NCBI RefSeq assembly: GCF_007655135.1
Contig: NC_045128.1
Coordinates: forward strand, 36,798,811 to 36,862,810
Length of the DNA stretch: 64,000 nt
Source: Punica granatum
Lineage: Eukaryota; Streptophyta; Magnoliopsida; Myrtales; Lythraceae
Direction: 5' to 3'
Numbering within the stretch: the first letter of the stretch is position 1; each line of letters starts with the position of its first letter. This document shows positions 33,441 through 45,116 of this stretch, piece by piece. Below the pieces are notes generated by a model, which did not search any database, had not been told where the DNA came from, and saw only the letters and a list, made by a program, of their open reading frames with translations. The translations under genes and the position numbers were made by a program.

Positions 33441-35325
33441 GCAATGATACTATTTCTTACTGTATACTAGAAACACCAAAATTCCTTTCCAAGAACACTA
33501 ATCAGAAAGTTAAAAATTATTTGAATTAAAAATGTGTGCAAATAAGAAAAGAAAAAAACAGGGCAACTCTCCTTTCCTCAAGGAAGACAAAGGTATCTAC
33601 ATAACAATGAAAATTTAGATGAGCCTCTTCTTTTGAAAGAATCTCTTCAAGTGCCACAACTGCAGACCCGAGACGACGATGCAGTCGTTGCCCAAGGACA
33701 TGATACTGAGCCAACCAACTCTGGCGTTTGTTTTTTCACTCACCACCCTCATCTCAGCTTCTCTGCAAGGGATTCAAAAACAAGAAGAAACAGATTCTGA
33801 TATAAATATTATTCTGTCGAAAGAAATTTAAGGAAATGTTTGTTTAAAATTAATAAAGAGGAAAAACTATGAACACTACCTGCCCCGGAGATAGAGTAGA
33901 TTTTCATGGATGGCTTCGACTGCACCTTCGAGTTTCCGGAGCTCCAGCTCCACACCCTTCAAAGAATTAGGACAGTTTGATTATTATCCAAACAATAGAA
34001 TCTGTGTAAATACTATGCTAGAAACTACTTGAAATTGGAGAGACAGCCTTCTAAATTTTCAATTACAGCCTTTTCTCTGCTGCACAAGCCTTAATATCAC
34101 TTATTATGTTATCTTTTCTCATATTAGCACCGTTTGATGCCTGGTCATCACAAACTATTTTGGCATTTTACTACTAGCTTTACTTTAGGGATGAACATAT
34201 CATTTCTACAGGACCACCAACTTTTATCAGTCATTTTACATGTCCATTCATGGTACTAGCAATTCAGCTGACGATATTAACATCACATACAGAAGTTACT
34301 AATGAAGAAATCCGCGCAGGGGTTACCCAGGCCATCACATGCATTTCTGAAGAAACAAGAATGATAGACTAATGATTGATTGCTGCTTCTAGGTCAAAAT
34401 AGTGAATGGTATGTCATTGGTGGCTTACCTCGATCTTCTCCTTCTTTGCAACTGACTCCCAATCTTTTGCTGCAATTCCAATTTTCCAGTCAAGGTTAAC
34501 GCTTACTTCACCGTGATTTTGGTTATCAAGCCAGAAGCATGCCAAATAGTTGCCAGCTTCGTCACTAGTAAATGCAAACTGGCCATGGGTTACATTCTCC
34601 TTGTGATGAAGATTGTTCCCATATGGTGATGTTACCTATAAAAGTAGCCATTCTTTACATCATCAATGGAATGAAGAACAAAATGATGTACTAGCCAGTA
34701 ATTGTCTCTGGAGGTTCACATTGTGTACTCCAGAAACTACAGTGCTTATGCTTCTCCAATTGAAGGGGAAATCAAAAAGTTCTTGGGCAAGGATACTGTA
34801 GTGTACGGTCGACGGAAAAGAAAGCAACCACACATGACACACAGAAATGCTTTGGTTCTGTCACGACGGTTTTAATCTTGTAGACTAGTGTCATAACAAC
34901 ATCATTAATCAAGACATCACAATCAGATGAGACTTAATCCTCCTAAATTATGCCAGATATTGATTCATCAAAAGCAAATGGCAGGACAGCTTGGCCTCAT
35001 GTAGTAAAGAAAGGCCTTTATCAAGATTACTGGGTAAATATGGTAGTTTACATCACCGTTTTGAGAGGATACTATATGATAACAACAAACATGAAGACGG
35101 ACTTGTTCCTTTCGAAAACTGAAAACTAGAACTTGCTTCTGCTTGGCAAAGGAGGAGGCAGCCATCGCATACATTCTATGGAAGAATAAAAAACTTGATT
35201 TGCTTTCAGAGAAGTTCCACACCGAGTCGAGCCATTTACAAGCATCCCTCGATTTTTAGTACTTCAAAAATTATGACTTTGCATTCTCTGTCATAATTTT
35301 CTATGTAAATTTTTGTGACTTTCTA
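31786..35325 (+). repeat. Tandem duplication, unit 1
   Basis: Near-identical to 35809-39347 at an offset of about 4022 bp. It carries the 3' part of the F-box gene (+) and the last three exons of the p24-delta gene (-). Differences are few and are mostly single-base insertions or deletions, often in homopolymers. Confidence 0.95.
33615..34635 (-). pseudogene. p24-delta (TMED) gene, 5'-truncated copy
   Basis: Exons 2-4 of the neighbouring complete gene are present at 34635-34429, 33956-33880 and 33762-33615, with the same splice sites. Exon 1, which codes for the signal peptide and the first half of the GOLD domain, is absent. Homology ends in intron 1 at about 35325. Exon 4 has a 3-base insertion and several substitutions in the membrane helix, and the tail reads KKRLI instead of KKKLI. 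Without a start or signal peptide it cannot make a p24 protein, so it is a pseudogene or an assembly duplicate. Confidence 0.85.
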
Positions 35326-35808
35326 AGGGGAAGCTATGTTTGCCGTAATTTGGTCAACGTTTTTTTCCACAGAACCGAAATTACCAATGTCGGTTAAAGG
35401 AAATGCAATTGAGAACACCAAATATGACTTGATTTTCAAACCAAGTCCAAGTTGACAAACTGTTCATTGTCATGAAAAGAGCGTGCAGACACAAAAACCC
35501 AAATTCCCGTAATTCCTTTAGGATAATCAAAAAAATTTTTAAGCAAAAATATAAATACTTTTGAGTCCCATTCTCTCTAATATCTAATCTGATAAAACTT
35601 AGAAAAATACATAATAAAAACAAAGCGAAGGTATGGTATGTGGCCATGCCTCAAACCTAACAAGCCTGTGATATCCCGCTGCAGAAGGACCATGTCGCCC
35701 TATTGCTGCCTCATCCGGACAATGAGCAGAACTCCCGTCAGCGGCGCCTCCCCCCCGAAGATCTCCTCAATGAGGCTTCGTGGATCGGTTCTAACACCGG
35801 TTCTCTGC
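35326..35808. other. Tandem duplication junction, gap-ridden
   Basis: This stretch still aligns, but in short blocks with many small gaps. The first half matches intron 1 and beyond of the TMED gene (39348-39610, e.g. ACAAAAACCCAAATTCCC). The second half matches the F-box exon at 26070-26154 and 31640-31800 (AACCTAACAAGCCTGTGATA). There is no clean breakpoint. Confidence 0.75.
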
Positions 35809-37445
35809 GGTCTCTCTCGATCACTAACCCAAAGGGTAAATCACTTCCATGTTTCTATCTTGGACACATAGATTGCTACATACCCTGATCGGCAATTTCT
35901 TTTTTACCCAAACATTCTTTCTGAGCCCAAAGAAATTCCGGAATTGCTTACAAACAATAAGAGATACCCTTCAGGGGACTTTCCATAAAAGAGTCTAAGC
36001 TAACTCTTTCTTCTGGTATCGTTTCAGGAGTGCGAGAATTGGATCGAAGAGGCGGCTTGCCCGCACACGAGTACCTTTCCACGTCGGTTTGCCCCTGGTG
36101 CTGGAGAAAAATGAGCAAGGTGCTGAGATCAGCGAACAAGGTTGAGCATCTCAAGATGGCCGGCAGCAACTTCATTGGTCCATCCCGTCCAACCCTCCAG
36201 GTTGATATTGTTGATTTCTTCAGGAATCATCCGAAGCTTGAAAGGCTGGAAATTAACGACCACAAGCTCGCAGTCCTTTCCGCGAAGAACACACCGCATG
36301 ATGCTGTGAGCACCCGACATTCTCGACCAAAGCTTTTGTTCCAGCAGCAGAATGTAGGCTTTTTTTTTTTGCGGTTTCAAAATGCATCTGTAGTTTTGAG
36401 CCGTTTCAGGTTGCTCCTGAGATCTGCAAAACCATCCAATTCAATTGCATGGAAAACTCATTTCCAGGTACAAACTCACAGCCTCAATGGCCTGAAAGTG
36501 CAGGGAAGATTTCCCGGTCCCTCCATGTTCGAGTCTTCCAAGAGGGCGAGTTATGAAGTTCTTCCTGCATTTAGCATTTAGATAGATTTCAACCATACGA
36601 GTGATTCTCCAACTTTGCTCCCACCTCCCAACTCGCATGAGCAGTACATGACCGGAGTTCATCTCAGATATTAATGGTCTTATCGCACAGGAAAAATGTT
36701 TAGCTTTAGCTACAGAAAGCCGGTCAAATCTAGCACCTTTTTCTCTCCAAGTACTAAAATGTGCTAACGAAGTCGTTCGAGAATAAGGTATGGGTATCTT
36801 CGACTATGCTCTGCAGGTTCAGGGCATTGCATTCCCACGTTTGAAGGAGGTGCTGATCACATTGTCTTCGGCATTGACCGAAATTAGAGAATCTTGAACT
36901 CATGATTAAGTACGCGATGTATCTGAATAGCCTAGCGATTCTGCTTCCGCTCTGGTCAGCTTGATGACAGAAGTAGAACCGACTTATCCGACCTCATCTA
37001 CAAGTTTAGAAGCTTTTACACCGATATTGTTACAGTACAACAAGGACAGAGATCGAGTCCAGGAACAACTCTCGCGATCTTTGTCCATCGCCTTGAGGCT
37101 TGTTCTCGCCCTCCCTACGCATGCTTTGCTTTGATCTTACACTTCTGTCGTAGTTCCGATCAACAATTGTGGTACAGTCATCTGTTTTCAAAGCATTCTA
37201 CTAACATTTACAGGTGAGGGAAAGAATACCTGCTTTCTGTACTCATTTTTTCAATCGTAAGGCTGTATCCAGCGAATCATTTTCTCCTCAATCCAGAGTC
37301 GACGCCATCAAAGTCAGTTGGAGCAGTGTCATGGATCTTTCGGTAAAGAAAAATCACTCCTGTTACATGGCCATTCCCTTTTTGTTTTTCTTACTGGTTT
37401 GTCAAATCGCAGGATATGAGAAGGGGGTTCTCAAGATATGACAGA
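35640..37445 (+). pseudogene. F-box/LRR-like gene, 3' part, copy 2
   Basis: Second copy of 31640-33440. The first exon (35640-35830) is badly gapped. The main exon is intact over 36030-36581 and reads RGGLPAHEYLSTSVCPWCW, then SKVLRSANKVEHLKMAGSNF and RNHPKLERLEINDHKLAVLS. It begins after an acceptor at about 36028. There is no F-box 5' part in front of this copy. It could only be expressed as part of a longer transcript. Confidence 0.6.
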
Positions 37446-39347
37446 AGATTTTCGAATTTAAGTGGCCAGGCAATGATACTATTTCTTACTGTATACTAGA
37501 AACACCAAAATTCCCTTCTAAGAACACTAATCAGAAAGTTAAAAATTATTTGAATTAAAAATGTGCAAATAAGAAAAGAGAAAAACAGGGCAACTCTCCT
37601 TTCCTCAAGGAAGACAAAGGTATCTACACTAACAGTGAAAACTTAGATGAGCTTCTTCTTTTGAAAGAATCGCTTCAAGTACCACAACTGCAGACCCGAG
37701 ACGATGATGCAGATGCCCAAGGACATGATACTGAACCAAGCAACTCTGGCGTTTGTTTTTTCACTCACCACCCTCATCTCAGCTTCTCTGCAAGGGATTC
37801 AAAAACAAGAAGAAACAGATTCTGATATAAATATTATTCTGTCGAAAGAAATTTAAGGAAATGTTTGTTTAAAATTAATAAAGAGGAAAAACTATGAACA
37901 CTACCTGCCCCGGAGATAGAGTAGATTTTCATGGATGGCTTCGACTGCACCTTCGAGTTTCCGGAGCTCCAGCTCCACACCCTTCAAAGAATTAGGACAG
38001 TTTGATTATTATCCAAACAATAGAATCTGTGTAAATACTATGCTAGAAACTACTTGAAATTGGAGAGACAGCCTTCTAAATTTTCAATTACAGCCTTTTC
38101 TCTGCTGCACAAGCCTTAATATCACTTATTATGTTATCTTTTCTCATATTAGCACCGTTTGATGCCTGGTCATCACAAACTATTTTGGCATTTTACTACT
38201 AGCTTTACTTTAGGGATGAACATATCATTTCTACAGGACCACCAACTTTTATCAGTCATTTTACATGTCCATTCATGGTACTAGCAATTCAGCTGACGAT
38301 ATTAACATCACATACAGAAGTTACTAATGAAGAAATCCCGCAGGGGTTACCCAGGCCATCACATGCATTTCTGAAGAACCAAGAATGATAGACTTGTAAT
38401 TGATTGCTGCTTCTAGGTCAAAATAGTGAATGGTATGTCATTGGTGGCTTACCTCGATCTTCTCCTTCTTTGCAACTGACTCCCAATCTTTTGCTGCAAT
38501 TCCAATTTTCCAGTCAAGGTTAACGCTTACTTCACCGTGATTTTGGTTATCAAGCCAGAAGCATGCCAAATAGTTGCCAGCTTCGTCACTAGTAAATGCA
38601 AACTGGCCATGGGTTACATTCTCCTTGTGATGAAGATTGTTCCCATATGGTGATGTTACCTATAAAAGTAGCCATTCTTTACATCATCAATGGAATGAAG
38701 AACAAAATGATGTACTAGCCAGTAATTGTCTCTGGAGGTTCACATTGTGTACTCCAGAAACTACAGTGCTTATGCTTCTCCAATTGAAGGGGAAATCAAA
38801 AAGTTCTCTGGGCAAGGATACTGTAGTGTACGGTCGACGGAAAAGAAAGCAACCACACATGACACACAGAAATGCTTTGGTTCTGTCACGACGGTTTTAA
38901 TCTTGTAGACTAGTGTCATAACAACATCATTAATCAAGACATCACAATCAGATGAGACTTAATCCTCCTAAATTATGCCAGATATTGATTCATCAAAAGC
39001 AAATGGCAGGACAGCTTGGCCTCATGTAGTAAAGAAAGGCCTTTATCAAGATTACTGGGTAAATATGGTAGTTTACATCACCGTTTTGAGAGGATACTAT
39101 ATGATAACAACAAACATGAAGACGGACTTGTTCCTTTCGAAAACTGAAAACTAGAACTTGCTTCTGCTTGGCAAAGGAGGCAGCCATCGCATACATTCTA
39201 TGGAAGAATAAAAAACTTGATTTGCTTTCAGAGAAGTTCCACACCGAGTCGAGCCATTTACAAGCATCCCTCGATTTTTAGTACTTCAAAAATTATGACT
39301 TTGCATTCTCTGTCATAATTTTCTATGTAAATTTTTGTGACTGTTCT
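35809..39347 (+). repeat. Tandem duplication, unit 2
   Basis: Partner of 31786-35325. The right border lies in intron 1 of the complete p24-delta gene. Confidence 0.95.
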
Positions 39348-39990
39348 ACGTAAGCTTGATGTTTGCCTGTAATTTTAGGTCAACAGTTTTCTATTTCCTA
39401 CAAGAATCCGCAATATCTACCAATGTCGGGTTAAAAGCAGAAAAATGCAATTCCTCCATAACCAAGCCAAATATGGAGCTCTGATTTTGCATGATTGCCT
39501 AACTCCAAGTATTACAAACATCAGTGAGCTCCACGGTCCATGCGATTGCGATCGCAGACGACAAAAACCCAAATTCCCCGCCTGTTAAAAACCTTTAGGA
39601 TTTTTTTTATTTTATTTTTTCAAAACAAAATCGCAAGCTCTCGAACACTCAATACAGACCATCAGCAGAGACCCAGTTCGTGCTACCTAATATCAACGAT
39701 GAGAGTCCTGAGATCTCACGAACAAATATCGCATGAATAAAAATCAAATCGGCCCCGGTTCAGCTCACCTTGACTGAGATGGTGGGATAGTGGCCATGAT
39801 CCTCCGATACGACCACGTAATCAGCTAGAACGACAACGTTGTGCTGGATTTCTTCCGACACACACTTCGTCCCCGACGCCGGCACGTTCAGCCATATTGC
39901 CTCCGCCTCATCCGCGACGAAATGAAACGTCAGCAACGCCGCGATCAGCGGAAGCGCCGCCCCCAGGCCCGCCGGAGCTCTCCTCCCCAT
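37643..39990 (-). CDS. p24-delta cargo receptor (TMED / emp24 family)
   Basis: Exons in order: 39990-39769, 38659-38453, 37981-37905, 37787-37643. All are in phase, giving 216 residues, the usual length. The start [20 protein letters not shown] begins a signal peptide that ends near ADEAEA. Next come the GOLD domain with a Cys pair (GTKCVSEEI and [19 protein letters not shown]), a coiled-coil neck ([20 protein letters not shown]) and one membrane helix ([20 protein letters not shown]). The cytosolic tail [10 protein letters not shown] has an FF motif and C-terminal lysines that bind COPII and COPI coats. p24-delta proteins cycle between ER and Golgi and help GPI-anchored cargo and K/HDEL receptors. 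Intron 1 (38660-39768) holds the border of the tandem duplication. The leader upstream of 39990 is CT-rich, with CCAAT boxes near 40157 and 40195. Confidence 0.92.
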
Positions 39991-41219
39991 ATCGAAGCGC
40001 CGTCTCCGTCTCCCTCCCCGCTCGCGTCTCTCTCTAAAATGCAAAGCGTTTCTCCCTCTAAACTTCTTCCCTCTCTCTGTCGACCTCGATCATTTACGTT
40101 AATATTATTTTTCAATTTTTGTTTGAATATGACTGTGAGAAAGTAAGCGTCACGGTCCAATAGGATTCGTGGGGCCACGAAATGCTGAATTCTGATTGGT
40201 TGGGTTATGGCGTGTCGAGGGTGTAAATGTAATTCCGTTTCTTGAACATGAAAAAAAGGGAAAATTAAATTAAAATTTAAGGGAAAAAAATCGACGGAGA
40301 AAGTCAACCTTTTGGTTTGGTGGATATTGGAATTTAATGTATTTAAGAAGTTGGCAGGAGTTCAAGAGAATAAATATTATTCAGTTTGGCAATAAATCTG
40401 AACTAAATTGCCACTTTCGTGTTTCGAAAAATATTAGCTACCCAAATGATGCATTTATTTGTCCATCACATATAAGTGACTCTATGTACAGTACATGAGA
40501 TAATATGCACTTGAACTATATCGTGGTTATCATTACCCGAGCAAATATTAGTCTCAACCAATTATCGAGACCCGCTTGCAGTTTTAAAAAAAAATATTTT
40601 TTTCACTATTAATTATCTCAAATTTTAATTTAAAAAGATGTAAAAAAATGATATGGCCCCGGTTCATATCTGTTCAGACCACAGTAGATAATAGAGAACA
40701 ATGAGGTGGGCTTGTCTCCGAGTCCGCCCATATGGGCCGAATTGGGCTGAGAACATTCATTGGACGTAAGGCCTTTTTGAGCCACGTCATGTGACACTGA
40801 AAGAGCTGGTTTTGTAAATTAATTTTGGGCCAATTATGGGCTTTGTCATTCGAAACATCAAAAAATCGAACCACTTGGACCAGCCCCCAGGGTGGGCTAA
40901 AGTGAAATGCATGGGCTCTGTATCGATCTTGGACAACAACGATGTGTTCAACTATACTCTCGCAGTAAAACTGAACCGCGCTTTCATCTAATAAGATTAA
41001 CCTCTAAGATCAATCGGTTTCCCATCTGCAATTAGAGCGCAACGCAAGTTTCATTGACTGTAAACTACGCGAATCCTGTGGATGGACATTCTTATCACTC
41101 AGTTGCTGCGTCGAGCTATCGTATATTGTTAATGAATGGAAAATTGTTTTCGCTTGCCATGCATAAATAAGGAAACCGTGAAACTGCTCTCCGGAGAAAA
41201 CTCTTGAAAACATTTTCCC
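39991..41219. other. Upstream region of the p24-delta gene
   Basis: No gene seen. The 5' leader and likely promoter lie at 39991-40260. The rest is AT-rich intergenic DNA. Confidence 0.55.
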
Positions 41220-41780
41220 CCCCGGGCATTAAGATTAAAGGACAGGTGGGTCCCGCTTCCGTGTGAGATCTGCGGTGACAGTCGGAAACACGCACGCAGG
41301 GTACAGCTACCAGTCTCCCACCCCTTTCATCATTAAGTCATGATTGCATGCCCTGGGCCCCTACCGAGACCTCTCAACCAACGATATTATCCCACGTGGA
41401 CGCCTGTCCTCGAGCGCACAGTGACCCGTCGTAATCCCAGCATTAACTCCTACACGTGGTGGTTAGTCTCGGCAGAAGAAGTCCGACCGCCCCGGCGCGT
41501 GAACCCAAACGCAGTCCCCCCACCCATTGACCTTATTTGACTCTCAGTCTCACGTCTCCATCGGAGGACTGGGCCCCACGCTCTCCTGACCCCTGTCAGG
41601 GTGATTTGCTTGTCAGTGCCCACGCGCGTCGGTTGCCCGTGCTTTCCCTTCCCGCTCGACTACTGGGGGTGAGTGGGAGCGTAGTTTGCACGCGCCGACG
41701 GAGGCATGCCGGGTGGCGGAGGACGGCATTGAATGCGGGCATTCGTTTCCTCTCTATTCGGGGTCCGCCCATTGTTTCAG
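41220..41780. promoter_or_regulatory. GC-rich island with G-box/ABRE motifs
   Basis: This 560-bp block is much richer in GC and CpG than the flanks. It contains CCACGTGG at about 41393-41400 and ACACGTGG at 41452-41459, both G-box/ABRE-like, and several CGCGCG-type motifs. No open frame in it looks like protein and no gene start is apparent next to it. A promoter or an unannotated first exon is possible. Confidence 0.35.
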
Positions 41781-44700
41781 CTGACAATTGACTCCTCCTC
41801 CTCCCTATCCAAATTCACGGGGCTATGAAATAGACAGTGGTAGTTTTGAGTATTTATCTAATTTGAGTTGCTGTTATGGGAGGAAACACGGCGATTCTGT
41901 GCTCCACCAACGTATTGATTTGTTATCGAATATCGTCTAGCGAGGTTCGAATGCTTTATGATATCGAATTGTTCTAATTTGACCCACTAACGATGGTACC
42001 ACACAACCAAATGCTGCGAATTTGTACATTGCCGATGTTGGATAGTCAGTTTTCAAGGGAGGGAAAAGAAAAAGGTTAGAAGATAATGGTACATGAAGGT
42101 ACAAAGCATCTGCAGCAACCGATAGTAATTGATATAGAATTCTCGATCCTAAACCTGCCACTATTGCTGCTTGCTCCAATGGTTGGTCTAGACATGGCGG
42201 CTAAGATGTCCTACAGAGACCATATATGTTAGGTTTCCTGAATGCCTCAAGACGTATGCTAATCCGACCGGCATCATCCTATTTAGCCCACAAAAGTTGG
42301 TGTAGATGAGATATTAACTGGCAACTTGGGCACCAGGAGATACATTTAGATCATTTTTTTGGGATCGAGAAACACGTTTATGGTGCAGTTATTAAACCCG
42401 AAGTAATAGATAGTCCTTAACCTGGAAGTAGAAGAGGTCAATATGCAAAGCAACGCAATTCCCAGAGGAGACTAGAATAAGTATCGAGCAAAAAAAAAAG
42501 GGGGGCAATAATATAGTAGCAGGCTAGCAGCTATGGACAGGAAGGAGTCGTATAGCCTTTAATTTATAGGCTTATTACTTTTCCTCATAAGACTCCAAAA
42601 TTTAGGAACTTTCTTAGCATTTCCAAAAAGAAAAAAGAAATATACTTATCAAGAAAAGAAATACAAAGAGTCAACGGGAAATTTTTATACATTGAGTAAC
42701 GAATAGTCCCAAATAATTTCAGTATGATGAACGGAAGAAAAAATGTACAACTCCCACATATGATATATGTTTCAATTGAGGTTCTCTTTTTCGGTGTCGA
42801 TATTGGGTACTACAGTATTCACCGGCACTCCAATCGATAGACAGTGAAGAATTTTTAAGAATGATTATTAGGAGGATAGACTAGAACTTTTTCTTCACTT
42901 AAAATCGAATGAATGCAGAAGTATAACGAATCGATACAGAAGTGCACTCACCATATTAGCGAGACTAATCTTCACTCGTGCGTTGATGACTTAACCGGGG
43001 CGTGGAAGTTACTTTAAAATTCATGATCGCGTCCAACATTAGTTTATATTTACTAGGGCTAATTTCTCTTTTGGATGTTATATATAGAGAGGTCCATATA
43101 TCATAATAATTCATTCCTCGGGAAAAGAATTAAAATTTGAAGCATTTTATATACATAGACGCTCGAGTATTCAATGAATGGAGAAAGAGTCGCACTCAAA
43201 AATCAATGAGTACTTCTCTCCCCATATAAAGAGGCCTCCCGGCAGTCGTTAGGGTTGTGCTAATATTTCTCAACAGCTTCCCTTATCCCATGCAGTCAAC
43301 CATTAGGGTTTCTGAAGCTTCATATAGAGAAAGATCCCGCTGACATGAATGTCTTAGGTAGCCACAGGCCGGGCCGGGGAAAGATCTGAAACTCGAGATG
43401 ATTAAAGTCAGTTTTGGATCTCTCCTCTTCCTCGGTAGTCACCGTTGTTTGAAGGCAAAGTTGAAGGAATCGCGTATTTTTCCGTCATTTGCGTGATATT
43501 CTGTTGAGCTAACGGGACACCAGAAGTGTGGTCTCGGAGATTGAGGTTGATGGGAATGTTGTTTGGCTCGAGATCATCCATGCCCCGGACGAAAGCCATT
43601 GATCAAAGCCATGTGTGTATATATAGCATGGATAGTGAGGGGAGCCTTTGTATGATCTCGGACCAGGCTTCATTCCCGTCAGCCCAACAATTCTCTCCGC
43701 CTGTATGCGTGAATCTCGTGTCAAGTTCGCCTACATTTCGCAATATACATGTGCTTCTGAAGCCTTAAACAGATAAGAGGCTTGATCTCTGCCCCGATCT
43801 GAATTCACCCCGTGTCATCGACTTGCCAATTTTCTTCTCTCCTTGTGGTAGGTTCTGCTCTTCCACTACTTTTCGGTATCGGTATCTATTTGCCGGTCGT
43901 GTTCATCACATTCCACCATATAGCTAATCTGATCAACCTTTAGTTTTTTGTTTTTGTTTCTGTTCATATATTTCCTATATATGTTCAAACACCAAAGAAC
44001 GAAAAAAGAAATTGGAAGAAGGCAATTCTGTCCGAAGATATATCGTATATGCGAGGCGGACGGTGAAAGTTACGTGTCGGTGTCTTATAATTCTCGGTAA
44101 GTCTGAAAGTCAGAAAAAAACTCCTTAATTATCTTTTATAATTTATTTACATTTCCCCATGTTCTATTCATTTTCAAGGTCGATCTCTAATTTTTCATCC
44201 TATCAATATCGTCATGCTGTTGTATATGAGTGCCATGCAGCGAAGACAGAATGGTTCAGTACAGCACCAGATTCAGCGACACATTTTGGCAAGTTTTAGC
44301 TAAGTTTTGCGTTATTTTTCTATATTACCGTTAAGGTTATAACTAAGCACGACACAGTTGCTGCTGAATTGTTCAGCAAAGTAAACTGGACAACAAAAAC
44401 CGGCGAGGCGAGTTATGGATGAAGGGTTACTTTCCATCCTCTTTTCATCCAATTCGAATTTGCTAGCCATTTTTGCAGCAAATTCTCTGCCGCTGAAGTT
44501 AAAAGGTGCAATTATGTACCATATATACCGAGCCGTAGCTGGAACTGTGAGCTCAGAGAACAGCTTGGCATACGGTGCCTTATAGTTCCTGGAAAGATCA
44601 TGCTCTCCACCATCAGCAAAGGATCTGTACGTTGTAATTTCTAGTCGTTATTTTTTATTGTGTAATTTGAAATGAATGCTCACAATAATCCTTAGGTTTT

Positions 44701-45116
44701 ATGTTGTCGTGCTTGGCGTGATCCACGTAGCAGTCTACTCATGTATGCATATGTATTTCTTTAGCAATCTTAGCCCAAGGAGCTCGAGCATCTTCTGTAT
44801 GGCGCAGTATCGATATTATAGTTGTGGCAGACTAGTTGAGGCTGTAATGCGGGTTCTAAGTAGTTCCTTCAATTCTTCCTGACGATACAATCGTGGTGAA
44901 ATCAATCACATTATACAAGAAAATGGTCTTCCGAGGCATCTAAGAATGCAGCATAAAGAGAGATTTCGCACCAAAAATACGAAAAACCAGAATCGTCCGA
45001 AAAAAAAAATTATGAGTTTCTCTTATGTCAATGTGAAGAAACAAGACCTTTGGCAGCTACACAAATTAAAGATAGCAGATATAATATTACAAGAGAAGGA
45101 AACACCTTTTATCGGT
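41781..45116. other. Intergenic, no gene supported
   Basis: No recognisable protein. A minus-strand open frame at 43599-43408 (QQNITQMTEKYAIPSTLP) has some coding-like composition but no family match that I know. The remainder is AT-rich. Confidence 0.5.

Noticed and set aside
43240..43400. Possible microRNA-like foldback
   Set aside because: I could not find a convincing stem or a known mature microRNA.
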